A DNA stretch of 64,000 nt from Streptomyces sp. ML-6 (GCF_030116705.1 NZ_JAOTIK010000001.1:3006001-3070000); one strand, 5' to 3'; counted from the first letter of the stretch, positions 34,633-44,226 are shown. Numbers and translations are program-made. Notes: generated from the letters alone by a model not told the origin.

Positions 34633-36870
34633 TCAGACCCGGGCCAGCTCGCGCTCGCCCTCGGCGTCGCCGCCGGGACCGCGGCCCGCCGCGGGCGTCT
34701 CGCCGAGCTGCTCGCGCAGCCCCTCGCCCTCCACGTCCACGTTCGGCAGGATCCGGTCCAGCCAGCCCGGCAGCCACCAGGCGCGCCTGCCCAGCAGGGC
34801 GAGGACCGCGGGCACGATCGCCATCCGGACCACGAACGCGTCGAAGAAGACGGCGATGGCGAGCGAGAAGCCGATCATCTTGACCATCTGCTCGCTGGAG
34901 CCGATGAAGCCGGCGAAGACCGCCATCATGATCACGGCCGCGGCCGTCACCACCCGGGCGCCGTGCCGGAAGCCGGTGACGATCGCCTGGCCGGGCTTCT
35001 CGCCGTGGACGTACGCCTCGCGCATCCGGGTCACGAGGAAGACCTCGTAGTCCATGGCCAGGCCGAAGACCACGCCCACCATGAAGATCGGCATCATCGA
35101 CATGATCGGGCCGGTCTGCTCCACGCCGAAGAGCGAGCCGAGCCAGCCCCACTGGAAGACCGCGACGACCGCGCCCAGGGCCGCGACGACCGAGAGCAGG
35201 AAGCCCAGGGCCGCCTTCAGCGGCACCAGCACCGAGCGGAAGACCAGCATCAGGAGCAGGAAGGCGAGGCCGACGACGAGCGCCAGGTACGGCAGCAGCG
35301 CGTCGTTCATCTTCTGCGAGAAGTCGATGTTCATCGCCGTGGAGCCGGTGACCAGGACCTCCGCGCCGGTGTCGGACTTGATGTCCTGGCCCGCGTCACG
35401 GATCGAGTGGACGACGTTCTCCGTGTCGACGGAGCTGGGCCGGTCCTTCGGGATGACGGTGATCATCGCGGTGTCGCCGGCCTTGTTGAACTGGGCCGGG
35501 GTGACGGCGACGACGCCCTTGATGCCGGAGATCTCGTCGGAGACCTGCTTGGCCGCAGCCTTGCCGTCGGAGCTCTTCGCGGTGTCGACGACCACCATCA
35601 GCGGCCCGTTGAAGCCGGGGCCGAAGCCTTCCGAGAGCAGGTCGTAGGCGCGCCGCTGGGTGGTGCTGGTGGGCTGGGAGCCCTCGTCGGGCAGGCCCAT
35701 CTCCAGGGAGGCGGCCGGGACGGCGATCGCGCCGAGGCCGATGACGCCGACCAGCAGCACCCCCACCGGCCTGCGCAGCACGAACCGCGCCCAACGGGTG
35801 CCCATGTTCGGCTTGCCCTCGGCCCCGGACGGGGCCTCGGCAGCGGCCTTGCGCGCCTTGCGGCCCATGACCCGCTTGCCCGCGAAGCCCATCATCGCCG
35901 GGACCAGGGTGAGCGCGATGAGGACCGCGATCACGACCGTGCCGGCCGCGGCGAAGCCCATCTTCGACAGCATCGGGATGTTCACGACGGCGAGGCCGAC
36001 CAGCGCGATGACGACGGTGAGACCGGCGAAGACCACCGCGGACCCGGCCGTGCCGACGGCCCGCCCGGCCGCCTCCTCGCGCTCGCGGCCCTCGGCCAGC
36101 TCGGCGCGGTAGCGGGAGACGATGAACAGCGCGTAGTCGATGCCGACCGCGAGGCCGATCATCATCGCGAGGGTGGAGGTGGTGGAGCCGAGGTCGAGCA
36201 CGTTCGCCAGCGCCGTGATCGTCGAGACGCCGATGCCGACGCCGATCAGGGCGGTGAGCAGCGGCAGTCCGGCGGCGACCAGCGAGCCGAAGGTGATGAC
36301 CAGCACCACCGCGGCGACCGCGACGCCGATGATCTCGGTGGCCCCGGTCTCGGGGATCACCATGAGCGCGTCACCGCCGATCTCGACGGTCAGCCCGCTC
36401 TTCTGCGCCGCGTGGCCCACGTCCTCCAGGGACTCCCGGGTCGCGTCGGTCAGCTCCATCGAGTTGACCTTGTAGGACACCGAGACGTACGCCGTGGACC
36501 CGTTCTTGCTGACGGCACCGGCGGTGTACGGGTCGGTGACCGAGGCGATCTGGTCCGAGCCGGACTTCAGCTCGCCGATGACCTTGTTCACCTCGGCCTT
36601 GTTGGCCGGGTCGGTCATCTTCTCGTCGCCGGGCGCCTTGAAGACGACCCGGGCGGTCGCGCCGTCGGCACTGGCTCCGGGGAAGCGCTGTTCCAGCAGG
36701 TCGAAGGCGCGCTGCGCCTCCGTGCCCGGTATCGAGAAGGAGCTGGAGGTGGCGGTGGACGCGGAGGCCGCGCCGAATCCGGCGAGCGCCAGCAGCGCCA
36801 CCCAGATCAGGGCGACGTAGCGGCGCCGTCGGAAGGCGAGCCGTCCGAGTTTGTAGAGGAATGTGGCCAC
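34633..36870 (-). CDS. MMPL/RND-superfamily membrane transporter
   Basis: A 745-residue protein with about 12 transmembrane helices. TM1 (YVALIWVALLALAGFGAASA) is followed by a large extracytoplasmic loop (SKNGSTAYVSVSYKVNS), then a five-helix bundle with GVGIGVSTITALANV and MMIGLAVGIDYALFIVSRYR, a cytoplasmic loop, and the second half with MPIFMVGVVFGLAMDYEVFLVTRMREAY. The GxxxDY motifs in both halves are the MMPL proton-relay signatures. It probably exports lipids or hydrophobic compounds. The TetR gene just upstream on the same strand probably controls it. Confidence 0.93.
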   Translation of the reverse strand: MATFLYKLGRLAFRRRRYVALIWVALLALAGFGAASASTATSSSFSIPGTEAQRAFDLLEQRFPGASADGATARVVFKAPGDEKMTDPANKAEVNKVIGELKSGSDQIASVTDPYTAGAVSKNGSTAYVSVSYKVNSMELTDATRESLEDVGHAAQKSGLTVEIGGDALMVIPETGATEIIGVAVAAVVLVITFGSLVAAGLPLLTALIGVGIGVSTITALANVLDLGSTTSTLAMMIGLAVGIDYALFIVSRYRAELAEGREREEAAGRAVGTAGSAVVFAGLTVVIALVGLAVVNIPMLSKMGFAAAGTVVIAVLIALTLVPAMMGFAGKRVMGRKARKAAAEAPSGAEGKPNMGTRWARFVLRRPVGVLLVGVIGLGAIAVPAASLEMGLPDEGSQPTSTTQRRAYDLLSEGFGPGFNGPLMVVVDTAKSSDGKAAAKQVSDEISGIKGVVAVTPAQFNKAGDTAMITVIPKDRPSSVDTENVVHSIRDAGQDIKSDTGAEVLVTGSTAMNIDFSQKMNDALLPYLALVVGLAFLLLMLVFRSVLVPLKAALGFLLSVVAALGAVVAVFQWGWLGSLFGVEQTGPIMSMMPIFMVGVVFGLAMDYEVFLVTRMREAYVHGEKPGQAIVTGFRHGARVVTAAAVIMMAVFAGFIGSSEQMVKMIGFSLAIAVFFDAFVVRMAIVPAVLALLGRRAWWLPGWLDRILPNVDVEGEGLREQLGETPAAGRGPGGDAEGERELARV

Positions 36871-37015
36871 GGGGGCGTACTCCCGGTCAGGTCGTGTGAG
36901 TGGAAAAGGGCGTGTGGAGCCGGCCCGACGACGAGAGCGGCGTGTCAGGTGGAGCGGGGAGAAGGCCGTGCGGGTGGACCGGCCGCGCGGGGTCGGTCCG
37001 AGGGGAATCGGTACC

Positions 37016-37588
37016 TCAGACTCCGAGAGCGGGGAGAACCACGGAGTCGACGTAATCGAGCAGGAACGCCTGGTCGACGGAGCGGTCGTCGACCAGTTGC
37101 CGGGCGGCGAAGGCGCCGATCAGCATGTGCGGGAGGTATTTCAGCGCCGGACTGTCCGGCCGCACCTCGCCCCGGTCCACGGCTCGGCGCAGCAGTTGGT
37201 CGAGGCCGTTCATCTCCGGCTCGATCAGCAGCTCGCGCAGGGCCTCGCGCAGATCGGGGTTGTCGTGGACGGCTTGGCTCAGACCCCGTATCAACGCGGA
37301 GTCCTTCTCCATCTGACAGTCGTCGGCACGGCCCAGCATGGCGTGGAAGTCTCCGCGCAGCGAACCGGTGTCGATCTCGTCGAGGGACACCGGTTTGTTG
37401 CTCCGCAGAGCCTTGGCGACCAGCTCGGGCTTGCTCCCCCACTGACGGTAGAGGGTGGCCTTGCTGGAACGGGTACGGGCGGCGACGGCGTCCATGGTCA
37501 GGGCGTCGTAACCGACCTCGCGGAGCAGGTCGAGCACGGCGGCGTACATCTCGTCCTCGCGCTCGGGCGTGAGTCTGGTGCGTGCCAT
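37016..37588 (-). CDS. TetR-family transcriptional regulator
   Basis: A 190-residue protein with the TetR HTH near the N-terminus (YAAVLDLLREVGYDALTMDAVAARTRSSKATLYRQWGSK) and a helical effector domain with a C-terminal TetR_C-like segment. A strong GGAGG site lies seven bases before ATG 37588. Two palindromes upstream (37683-37697, 37724-37745) are likely its operators. It lies between the MMPL exporter and the divergent protease gene and may regulate both and itself. Confidence 0.92.
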   Translation of the reverse strand: MARTRLTPEREDEMYAAVLDLLREVGYDALTMDAVAARTRSSKATLYRQWGSKPELVAKALRSNKPVSLDEIDTGSLRGDFHAMLGRADDCQMEKDSALIRGLSQAVHDNPDLREALRELLIEPEMNGLDQLLRRAVDRGEVRPDSPALKYLPHMLIGAFAARQLVDDRSVDQAFLLDYVDSVVLPALGV

Positions 37589-37682
37589 GTGCCGACCTCC
37601 TTCCTCTGTCCTCGGGTGCGTACGCGGATGTTCTGGATGCGCACACGAGCCTCGCCGACCGACTCGAACATCAGTCGGTCGA

Positions 37683-37697
37683 ACGAAACTGTTTCGT
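37683..37697. promoter_or_regulatory. TetR-type operator candidate, site 1
   Basis: ACGAAAC-T-GTTTCGT, a perfect 15-base palindrome 95 bases upstream of the TetR start. It shares the GAAAC/GTTTC half-site with site 2, which strengthens both. Confidence 0.75.
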
Positions 37698-37723
37698 ACA
37701 CCTCGACGGTACCCGCCCCACCC

Positions 37724-37745
37724 AGCGAAACGAAATCGTTTCGCT
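37724..37745. promoter_or_regulatory. TetR-type operator candidate, site 2
   Basis: AGCGAAACGA-AA-TCGTTTCGCT, a perfect 10+2+10 inverted repeat 106 bases upstream of the protease start and 27 bases beyond site 1. Both sites lie in the divergent promoter region. Confidence 0.75.
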
Positions 37746-37851
37746 TGTGTTCCGCACCACAGCCCGCGTCGCCCCCCACCCCCGCCCCGCGCTCCGGCGC
37801 GCCCCCGCACCACGAGTTGCCGGGGCCCTTCCGCGCGGAAAGCATTGGAGG

Positions 37852-40800
37852 GTGAGTGACGACGTCGCGTATCTCCGTTTCCCGCACCTCCACGAGGACC
37901 TGCTCTGCTTCGCGGCCGAGGACGACCTCTGGGTCGCCCCTCTCGCGCCGGAGGGCGAGCGGCCCGGCCGCGCGTGGCGGGTGACCGCCGACCGGACCAG
38001 GGTGGGTCACCCGCGCTTCTCCCCCGACGGGAGCCGCATCGCCTACACGACCTGGCGCACCCTCGACCCCGAGATCCACCTCGCCCCGGTGGAGGGCGGC
38101 CCGGCCCGCCGGCTCACCTACTGGGGATCGACCGACGCCCGGGTCTGCGGCTGGACCCCCGACACCGGGGACGCCGCCCAGATCCTCGCCGTGTCCTCGC
38201 ACGGCCAGCCGTTCTCGCACGTCTCCTGGGCCTACACCCTGCCCACCGACGGCAGCCCCGGCGGCAAGCTGCCCTGGGGCCCGGTCTCCGACATCGCGAT
38301 CGCCGACGTCGAGGGCGAACGCCGCACCCTGCTGCTCACCGGCACCCCGCCGCACGAACCGGCCTCCTGGAAGCGGTACCGGGGCGGCGCGACGGGCCGG
38401 CTGTGGCTGCACGGCAAACGGCTGCTCCCGGACATCGGCGGCCATCTCGACTCGCCCATGTTCGTCGCCGGGCGGATCGCGTTCCTCTCCGACCACGAGG
38501 GCGTCGGCAACCTGTACTCCTGCCGGCCCGACGGCGGCGACCTGCGCCGCCACACCGACCACGACCCCTTCTACGCCCGGCACGCCTCCAGCGACGGGCA
38601 CCGGGTGGTCTACCAGTGCGCGGGCGACCTGTGGCTGGTGGACGACCTGGCCTCGCCGGACGCGGTGCCCCGGAAGCTGGAGGTCCGGCTCGGCGGCCCG
38701 CGCACCGGGCGCCGCACGTACCAGATCCCGGCCTCCAGCAACATCGACTCGCTGTCCGTGGACGAGACGGGCCGGGCCAGCGCCGTCGCCGTACGCGGCA
38801 GCCTGTACTGGCTCACCCACCGCGACGGCCCCGCCCGGACCATCGCCGACACCCCCGGCGTCCGGGTCCGGCTGCCCGAGATGCTCGGCAGCGGCGCCCA
38901 GGTCGCCTACGTCACGGACGCGGACGGCGCGGACGCCGTCGAGATCGCCACCCTGCCGCGCGCCAGCGGCGCCCGCGAGCCGCGCCGGCTGGCCTCCGGC
39001 CGGATCGGCCGGGTCGAGGAGATGGCCGCCGACCCGGACGGCGAACGCCTGGCCATCGCCACCGACGACGGCCGGCTGCTGCTCCTGGAGACCGACGAGG
39101 AGGCCGCCACCGACGAGCCCACCGAGCTGATCCGCTCCATCAACGGCCCGGTCCGCGACCTGGCGTTCTCCCCGGACGGCGCCTGGCTGACCTGGTCGCA
39201 CCCCGGAATCGGCCGTTCGCTGCGGCAGATCAAACTGGCCCGCATCCTGGGCACCGGCGCCCCCGTCATCGTCGACGTCACCAACGGCCGCTTCGAGGAC
39301 GAGAACCCCGTCTTCACGGGCGACGGCCGCTACCTCGCCTTCCTCTCCTGGCGCGGCTTCGACCCGGTCTACGACGTCCACACCGGCGACCTGTCCTTCC
39401 CGCTGGGCTGCCGCCCCTACCTGGTGCCGCTCTCCTCGGCGACCCCCTCCCCGTTCGCCCTGTCCCCCGAGGGCCGCCCGGCGGCGGGCGGTCTCGACCC
39501 GGTCGACGAACCCCCGGAGGCCGTCACCGGCGAGGGCCCGTCCACGGTCACCGTCGAGTTCGAGGGCCTGGAGAACCGGGTGACGCCGTTCCCGGTCTCC
39601 GCGTCGAAGTACTCGGCCCTGTGCCCGGTGAGCGGCGGCGGGCTGGTCTGGCTGCGCTGGCCGATCTCGGGCGCGCTCGGCGAGACCTTCGCCAACCCGG
39701 CGGACATGTCGGGCCGCCCCACCCTCGAACACTTCAACATCTCCAAGGCCCGCAGGACCGAACTCGTCGCCCACCTCGACTGGTTCGCGGTCAGCGGCGA
39801 CGCCACCCGGCTGGTCGTCATGGACGAGGGCGAACTGCGCGCCGTGCCCGCGACCGAGATCGCCGACGGCGACTCGACGGTCTACCTGGACCTGCGCCGC
39901 ATCCTGCACGAGGTCGAGCCGCCCGCGGAGTGGCGGCAGGCGTACGCGGAGGCCGGCCGCATCATCCGCGCGTACTTCTGGGAACCGGACATGTGCGGCA
40001 TCGACTGGGACGCCGTGCTCGACCAGTACCGCCCGCTCCTCGAACGGGTCGCCTCCCCCGACGAGTTCGCCGATCTGCTGCGCGAGGTCCTGGGCGAACT
40101 GGGCACCTCGCACGCGTACGTGTCCCCGGCCCGCCGCAACGAGGGCCCGCCGCACTACCAGCGGGCGATCGGCCTGCTCGGCGCGAACCTGGTGTGCCGG
40201 GACGGCGACTGGACGGTCCGCCGCATCCTGCCCGGCGACTCCTCCGACTCCAAGGCCCGCTCCCCGCTGGCCGGTACGGGCATCCGGGAGGGCGCCGTCC
40301 TCACCCACGTCGACGGCCGCCCGGTGGACCCCGTCGCGGGCCCCTACCCGCTGCTGTCCGCGGCGGGCGGCACCACGGTCGAACTCACCTTCCGGGCCGC
40401 CGAGGGAGGCCGCTCCCGCCGCGTCGCCGTCGTCCCGCTGGTCGACGAACGCCCCCTGCGCTACCAGGACTGGGTGGCCAAACGCCGCGAGGTCGTACGG
40501 GAGTTGAGCGGCGGCAAGTGCGGCTACCTGCACATCCCGGACATGGGCGGCTCCGGCTGGGCCCAGTTCAACCGGGACCTGCGCCTGGAGGTGTCCCGCC
40601 CGGCCCTGATCGTCGACGTGCGCGGCAACGCGGGCGGCAACATCAGCGAGCTGGTGGTGGAGAAGCTGACCCGTACGATCCTCGGCTGGGACCTGACCCG
40701 CAACGCCCAGCCCATCAGTTACGCCTCCAACGCCCCCCGGGGCCCGGTGGTCGCCCTGGCCGACGAGGCGACGGCCTCCGACGGCGACATGATCACCGCC

Positions 40801-41139
40801 GCGTTCCGGCTGCTGAAGCTGGGCCCGGTGGTGGGTCAGCGGACCTGGGGCGGCGTGGTCGGCATGACCGGCCGGCACCGGCTGGTGGACGGCACGGTGA
40901 TCACCGTGCCGATGAACGCCGCCTGGTTCGACACGTACGGCTGGTCGGTCGAGAACCACGGCGTCGAACCGGACCTGGAGGCCCTGCGCACCCCCCTCGA
41001 CTGGGCCGAGGGCCGGTACGCGGTGCTCGACGACGCCGTACAACTGGCCCTGGACCTGCTGGCCGCGCAACCGGCGGCGACCCCGCCGACGTACGACAAC
41101 GTCCCGGACCGCCGACGCCCGCCCCTGCCCCCGAGGTAG
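37852..41139 (+). CDS. Tricorn-like S41 protease
   Basis: A protein of 1095 residues. The N-terminal two-thirds is two beta-propellers (YLRFPHLHEDLLCFAAEDDLWV, PRFSPDGSRIAYTTW, LAFSPDGAWLTWSHP). Then come a C1 domain, a PDZ domain (GIREGAVLTHVDGRPVDPV) and the S41 catalytic domain. The residues corresponding to the tricorn catalytic set are visible: Ser753-His754 (GTSHAYVSP), Ser976 (EATASDGDMIT) and Glu1034 (VENHGVEPD). The positions are close to Ser745/His746, Ser965 and Glu1023 of the archaeal enzyme. Tricorn degrades short peptides downstream of the proteasome. The GTG start directly abuts GGAGG, an odd spacing. Divergent from the TetR gene. Confidence 0.93.
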   Translation: MSDDVAYLRFPHLHEDLLCFAAEDDLWVAPLAPEGERPGRAWRVTADRTRVGHPRFSPDGSRIAYTTWRTLDPEIHLAPVEGGPARRLTYWGSTDARVCGWTPDTGDAAQILAVSSHGQPFSHVSWAYTLPTDGSPGGKLPWGPVSDIAIADVEGERRTLLLTGTPPHEPASWKRYRGGATGRLWLHGKRLLPDIGGHLDSPMFVAGRIAFLSDHEGVGNLYSCRPDGGDLRRHTDHDPFYARHASSDGHRVVYQCAGDLWLVDDLASPDAVPRKLEVRLGGPRTGRRTYQIPASSNIDSLSVDETGRASAVAVRGSLYWLTHRDGPARTIADTPGVRVRLPEMLGSGAQVAYVTDADGADAVEIATLPRASGAREPRRLASGRIGRVEEMAADPDGERLAIATDDGRLLLLETDEEAATDEPTELIRSINGPVRDLAFSPDGAWLTWSHPGIGRSLRQIKLARILGTGAPVIVDVTNGRFEDENPVFTGDGRYLAFLSWRGFDPVYDVHTGDLSFPLGCRPYLVPLSSATPSPFALSPEGRPAAGGLDPVDEPPEAVTGEGPSTVTVEFEGLENRVTPFPVSASKYSALCPVSGGGLVWLRWPISGALGETFANPADMSGRPTLEHFNISKARRTELVAHLDWFAVSGDATRLVVMDEGELRAVPATEIADGDSTVYLDLRRILHEVEPPAEWRQAYAEAGRIIRAYFWEPDMCGIDWDAVLDQYRPLLERVASPDEFADLLREVLGELGTSHAYVSPARRNEGPPHYQRAIGLLGANLVCRDGDWTVRRILPGDSSDSKARSPLAGTGIREGAVLTHVDGRPVDPVAGPYPLLSAAGGTTVELTFRAAEGGRSRRVAVVPLVDERPLRYQDWVAKRREVVRELSGGKCGYLHIPDMGGSGWAQFNRDLRLEVSRPALIVDVRGNAGGNISELVVEKLTRTILGWDLTRNAQPISYASNAPRGPVVALADEATASDGDMITAAFRLLKLGPVVGQRTWGGVVGMTGRHRLVDGTVITVPMNAAWFDTYGWSVENHGVEPDLEALRTPLDWAEGRYAVLDDAVQLALDLLAAQPAATPPTYDNVPDRRRPPLPPR

Positions 41140-41317
41140 ACGGCACGGGCATCCGCCGAGGTGGGCGGTACGGGTCCGGGGCGGGCTCGCACCGCCCGCC
41201 CCGGACCCACCGGTCCCGCACCGACGGGCCCCACTGGCCGGGCGTCCGCCGACCGATGCCTGCGCACCGGATCGGCGACTGCGCGACGGAACCGTCCGTG
41301 TCAGGCCGCACGGTCCG

Positions 41318-41443
41318 TCAGCAGAGGCGGATCGCCCACACCGCCGACCAGTCGAAGCCCACTATGCCGCCTCCCGGCGGCAGCTCCCGCAGGACATTCC
41401 CGTTGCTGCCGATGAGCTTGACAGGGACCGTGTGGCTGTTCAT
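41318..41443 (-). CDS. Possible small protein of 41 residues
   Basis: The minus strand reads MNSHTVPVKLIGSNGNVLRE, LPPGGGIVGFDWSAVWAIRLC, then stop. Almost every codon ends in G or C, and the frame stays open upstream to about 41510 (VAKDLWTRCPDRVGQGFR), so it may be longer or be the end of a decayed gene. GGGGCAGGGG precedes the ATG. It fills the otherwise empty gap between the protease and the oxidoreductase genes. No family recognised. Confidence 0.35.
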   Translation of the reverse strand: MNSHTVPVKLIGSNGNVLRELPPGGGIVGFDWSAVWAIRLC

Positions 41444-41587
41444 GCGGAACCCCTGCCCCACCCGGTCCGGGCAGCGGGTCCAGAGGTCCTTCGCAACTCG
41501 TGTACGCGGCCGTCACGGCGACAGGAGTGACCTGCCTCACTTCCCGTCACAACCGTCACCCACCCGGTGTCTTGATGCCGAAAGCGA

Positions 41588-41642
41588 CCGACGGAACCGA
41601 CGGAACTGCCGGAACCGATGGAACAGACGGAACGGACGGAGA
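41588..41642. repeat. Tandem GACGGAAC-type repeats before the oxidoreductase gene
   Basis: About six degenerate 9-base units of the form GGAACNGANG(G) sit in the leader just upstream of ATG 41653. They are in frame with the gene and would encode TDGTDGTAGTDG if an upstream ATG (41575) were used. Confidence 0.5.
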
Positions 41643-41652
41643 CGTGGACACC

Positions 41653-42837
41653 ATGAACAAGAACACCGACGTGGTCGTCATCGGCGGGGGTTACGCGGGC
41701 GTCACCGCCGCCAACCGGCTGGCCCACCACGGCGACGTGACCGTGACGATGGTCAACCCTCGCCCCGAGTTCGTCGAGCGCATCCGCCTGCACCAGCTGG
41801 CCGGCGGGAACGACGACGCGGTCGTCGGCTACGGGGAGGTCCTGGCCGGAAACGTCCGGCTGGTGGTCGACAGCGTCACCACGATCGACGCGGCCGGGCG
41901 CCGGCTGGAACTGGCGGGCGGCGACACGGTCGGCTACGACTACCTGATCTACGCGGTGGGCAGCGGCAGCGCCGAACCGGACGTGCCCGGCGCGGCGGAG
42001 TTCGCCCACCCGATCGCCACCCTGGAGGAGGCCCGGCGGCTGCGGCCGGTCCTCGCCGCCGCGCCCGCGACGGCCCCGGTGACCGTGGTCGGCTCCGGCC
42101 CGACCGGCATCGAGACCGTCGCCGAACTGGCCGAGGAGGGCCGGTCCGTGACCCTGGTCTGCGGCGAGGAGCTCGGCCCGTACCTGCACCCCCGGGGCCG
42201 CCGCTCGGTCGCCCGGACCCTCGCCGGCCTCGGCGTGACCGTGGTCGCGGGCCCCGGCGCGCGGGTCGCGGCCGTCACCGCCGACGCCGTACGGCTCGAC
42301 GACGGCCGCGAACTCCCCAGCCGGGTCACCGTCTGGGCCACCGGCTTCGGCGTGCCGGACCTGGCCGCCCGCAGCGGACTGCGCACCGACGCCGTGGGCC
42401 GCCTGCTCACGGACGAGACGCTGACCAGCGTCGGCGACGTACGGATCATCGCGGCCGGGGACGCGGCGGCACCGGCCGGCATGCCGTTCCGGATGAGCTG
42501 CCAGGCCGCGGGCCAGCTGGGCTCGCGCGCCGCCCGCACGGTGCTCAGCCGGATCGCGGGCGAACGCCCCGACCCCCTCAGGCTGTTCTTCGCCGGACAG
42601 TGCCTCAGCCTGGGCCGCCGGGCCGGGATCTTCCAGTTCGCCACCAAGAGCGACCGCGCGATCCCGCTCCTCCTGGCGGGTGGCCCCGGTGCGAAGCTCA
42701 AGGAGTTCGTCTGCAAGTCCACCGTCAAGCAGTTGACGAACGAGGCAGACAAGGCACACAAGACGCACAAGGCACACCGGAACGGTCCGCGCCCCGCACG
42801 CGACGAGGCACCGGCCACCGCCGGGCGTACGGCGTAA
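41653..42837 (+). CDS. FAD-dependent NADH dehydrogenase-like oxidoreductase
   Basis: A 394-residue flavoprotein with two dinucleotide-binding motifs: VVVIGGGYAGVTAANRLAHHG at the N-terminus (FAD) and VTVVGSGPTGIETVAELAEEG near residue 145 (NAD(P)H). IIAAGDAAAPAGMPFRMSCQ is the C-terminal FAD motif. It fits the NDH-2/FSP1-like group. The C-terminal 40 residues are Lys/His-rich low complexity (EADKAHKTHKAHRN). It lies 55 bases before an ECF41 sigma factor gene, the usual neighbourhood: ECF41 sigma factors commonly pair with an oxidoreductase, epimerase or decarboxylase. Confidence 0.9.
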   Translation: MNKNTDVVVIGGGYAGVTAANRLAHHGDVTVTMVNPRPEFVERIRLHQLAGGNDDAVVGYGEVLAGNVRLVVDSVTTIDAAGRRLELAGGDTVGYDYLIYAVGSGSAEPDVPGAAEFAHPIATLEEARRLRPVLAAAPATAPVTVVGSGPTGIETVAELAEEGRSVTLVCGEELGPYLHPRGRRSVARTLAGLGVTVVAGPGARVAAVTADAVRLDDGRELPSRVTVWATGFGVPDLAARSGLRTDAVGRLLTDETLTSVGDVRIIAAGDAAAPAGMPFRMSCQAAGQLGSRAARTVLSRIAGERPDPLRLFFAGQCLSLGRRAGIFQFATKSDRAIPLLLAGGPGAKLKEFVCKSTVKQLTNEADKAHKTHKAHRNGPRPARDEAPATAGRTA

Positions 42838-42892
42838 GAACCGAAAACCCGCCGGCCGAGAGAGTCGCAGAGTTGCAGAGAGGCCACAAGAC

Positions 42893-43813
42893 GTGAACGA
42901 CGACCGCGGCGACCACGACGAGATCGCCACCACCGACCCGGCGACCGAGGCATTCGTCGCCCACCGCAACCTCCTCTTCACCGTCGCCTACGAGATGCTC
43001 GGCTCGGCGGCCGACGCGGAGGACGTCCTCCAGGAGACCTGGCTGCGGTGGGTCGAGGTCGACCTGGAACAGGTCCGCGACCACCGCGCCTACCTGGTAC
43101 GGATCACCACCCGCCAGGCCCTCAACCGGCTGCGCACGCTGTCGCGCCGCAAGGAGGCGTACGTCGGCCCCTGGCTCCCCGAACCGGTGCTCACCGCCCC
43201 GGACGTGGCCGAGGACGTCGAACTCGCCGAGAGCGTGTCGATGGCCCTGATGCTCGTCCTGGAAACCCTGTCGCCGACGGAACGCGCCGTCTTCGTACTG
43301 CGGGAGGTCTTCGCCGTCGACTACGACGAGATCGCCGCCGCCGTCGACAAGAGCCCGGCGGCCGTCCGCCAGATCGCCCACCGCGCCCGCCGCCACGTCG
43401 ACGCCCGCCGCCCCCGCGCGGCGGTCTCGGCGAGCGTGTCCCGGGCGGCGGTGGACTCCTTCCGGCGCGCCCTGGAGACCGGGGACCTCCAGGGCCTCCT
43501 GGACGTGCTCGCCCCCGATGTCGTCCTCCTCGGCGACGGCGGCGGCGTCAAGCAGGCGTCCCGGCGGCCGATCATCGGCGCGGACAAGGTGGCCCGCTAC
43601 CTCGTCGGCGGCACCCGGAAGACCACCGAGACGATCACCATCGACCCCACCCTGGCCAACGGCAGCCCGGCGTTCCTGCTGCGCCTGGACGGCGAGATCG
43701 ACGGCGTCGTGGCGTTCCGGATCGAGGGCGCCCACATCACCGGCCTCTACTACGTGCGCAACCCGGAGAAGCTGACCCGCGTCGGCTCCGAGACCTCGCT
43801 CACCCTGCGCTGA
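42893..43813 (+). CDS. ECF41-group RNA polymerase sigma factor with SnoaL-like C-terminal domain
   Basis: A 306-residue sigma factor starting at GTG 42893. Region 2 is FVAHRNLLFTVAYEMLGSAADAEDVLQETWLRW; region 4 is LSPTERAVFVLREVFAVDYDEIAAAV...AVRQIAHRARRHV. The linker motif WLPEP (GPWLPEPVL) and the C-terminal SnoaL-like extension with LLGDGGGVKQ identify the ECF41 group. In that group the extension itself controls activity and no anti-sigma factor is needed. It likely activates the preceding oxidoreductase gene. Its last 64 bases overlap the 3' end of the convergent ATPase gene. Confidence 0.93.
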   Translation: MNDDRGDHDEIATTDPATEAFVAHRNLLFTVAYEMLGSAADAEDVLQETWLRWVEVDLEQVRDHRAYLVRITTRQALNRLRTLSRRKEAYVGPWLPEPVLTAPDVAEDVELAESVSMALMLVLETLSPTERAVFVLREVFAVDYDEIAAAVDKSPAAVRQIAHRARRHVDARRPRAAVSASVSRAAVDSFRRALETGDLQGLLDVLAPDVVLLGDGGGVKQASRRPIIGADKVARYLVGGTRKTTETITIDPTLANGSPAFLLRLDGEIDGVVAFRIEGAHITGLYYVRNPEKLTRVGSETSLTLR

Positions 43814-44226
43814 CCTCCCGCCCCGGTCCGTCCTTCGCCGGAGGACGGACCGGGGGCCCGCAGTTCGCACCAGACCGTCTTGCCGCGCGGCCCCTGCTCG
43901 ACGCCCCACCGCAACGCCAGCGCGTCCACGAGCGCCAGCCCCCGCCCCGACTCGTCACCGCCCGCCGCGCTCCGTATCACCGGCCAGACCCCCGGCCGGG
44001 GATCGCTCAGCTCGACGCGGACCCGGCCCGTGCACGTACCGCTGACCCGGAGCGTCACCGGCGTCCCCTCCCCGAGGTGCACGATCACATTGGTCAGCAA
44101 CTCACTGACGCAGAGCAGCAGTTCGGGCGAACCCGCACCTCCGCACCGCTCCCGCAGCGTCCGCCGCACTTCCGGTACGGCCTTCGGCACGGCGATCAGG
44201 TCCAGCGCGACCGGCAACGGGCTCAT
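43750..44226 (-). CDS. RsbW-like ATP-binding protein (HATPase_c), locus 2
   Basis: A 158-residue single-domain GHKL ATPase. The N box is ELLLCVSELLTNVIVHLG, and the G1/G2 boxes are VELSDPRPGVWP and ESGRGLALVDALALRWG. Such proteins in Streptomyces commonly act as anti-sigma-type kinases and often lie beside HTH/DUF397 pairs. The last 20 codons (GPSSGEGRTGAGGQ onward) overlap the sigma factor gene on the other strand. The ATG overlaps the stop of the upstream gene (ATGA 44223-44226). Confidence 0.88.
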   Translation of the reverse strand: MSPLPVALDLIAVPKAVPEVRRTLRERCGGAGSPELLLCVSELLTNVIVHLGEGTPVTLRVSGTCTGRVRVELSDPRPGVWPVIRSAAGGDESGRGLALVDALALRWGVEQGPRGKTVWCELRAPGPSSGEGRTGAGGQRRVSEVSEPTRVSFSGLRT

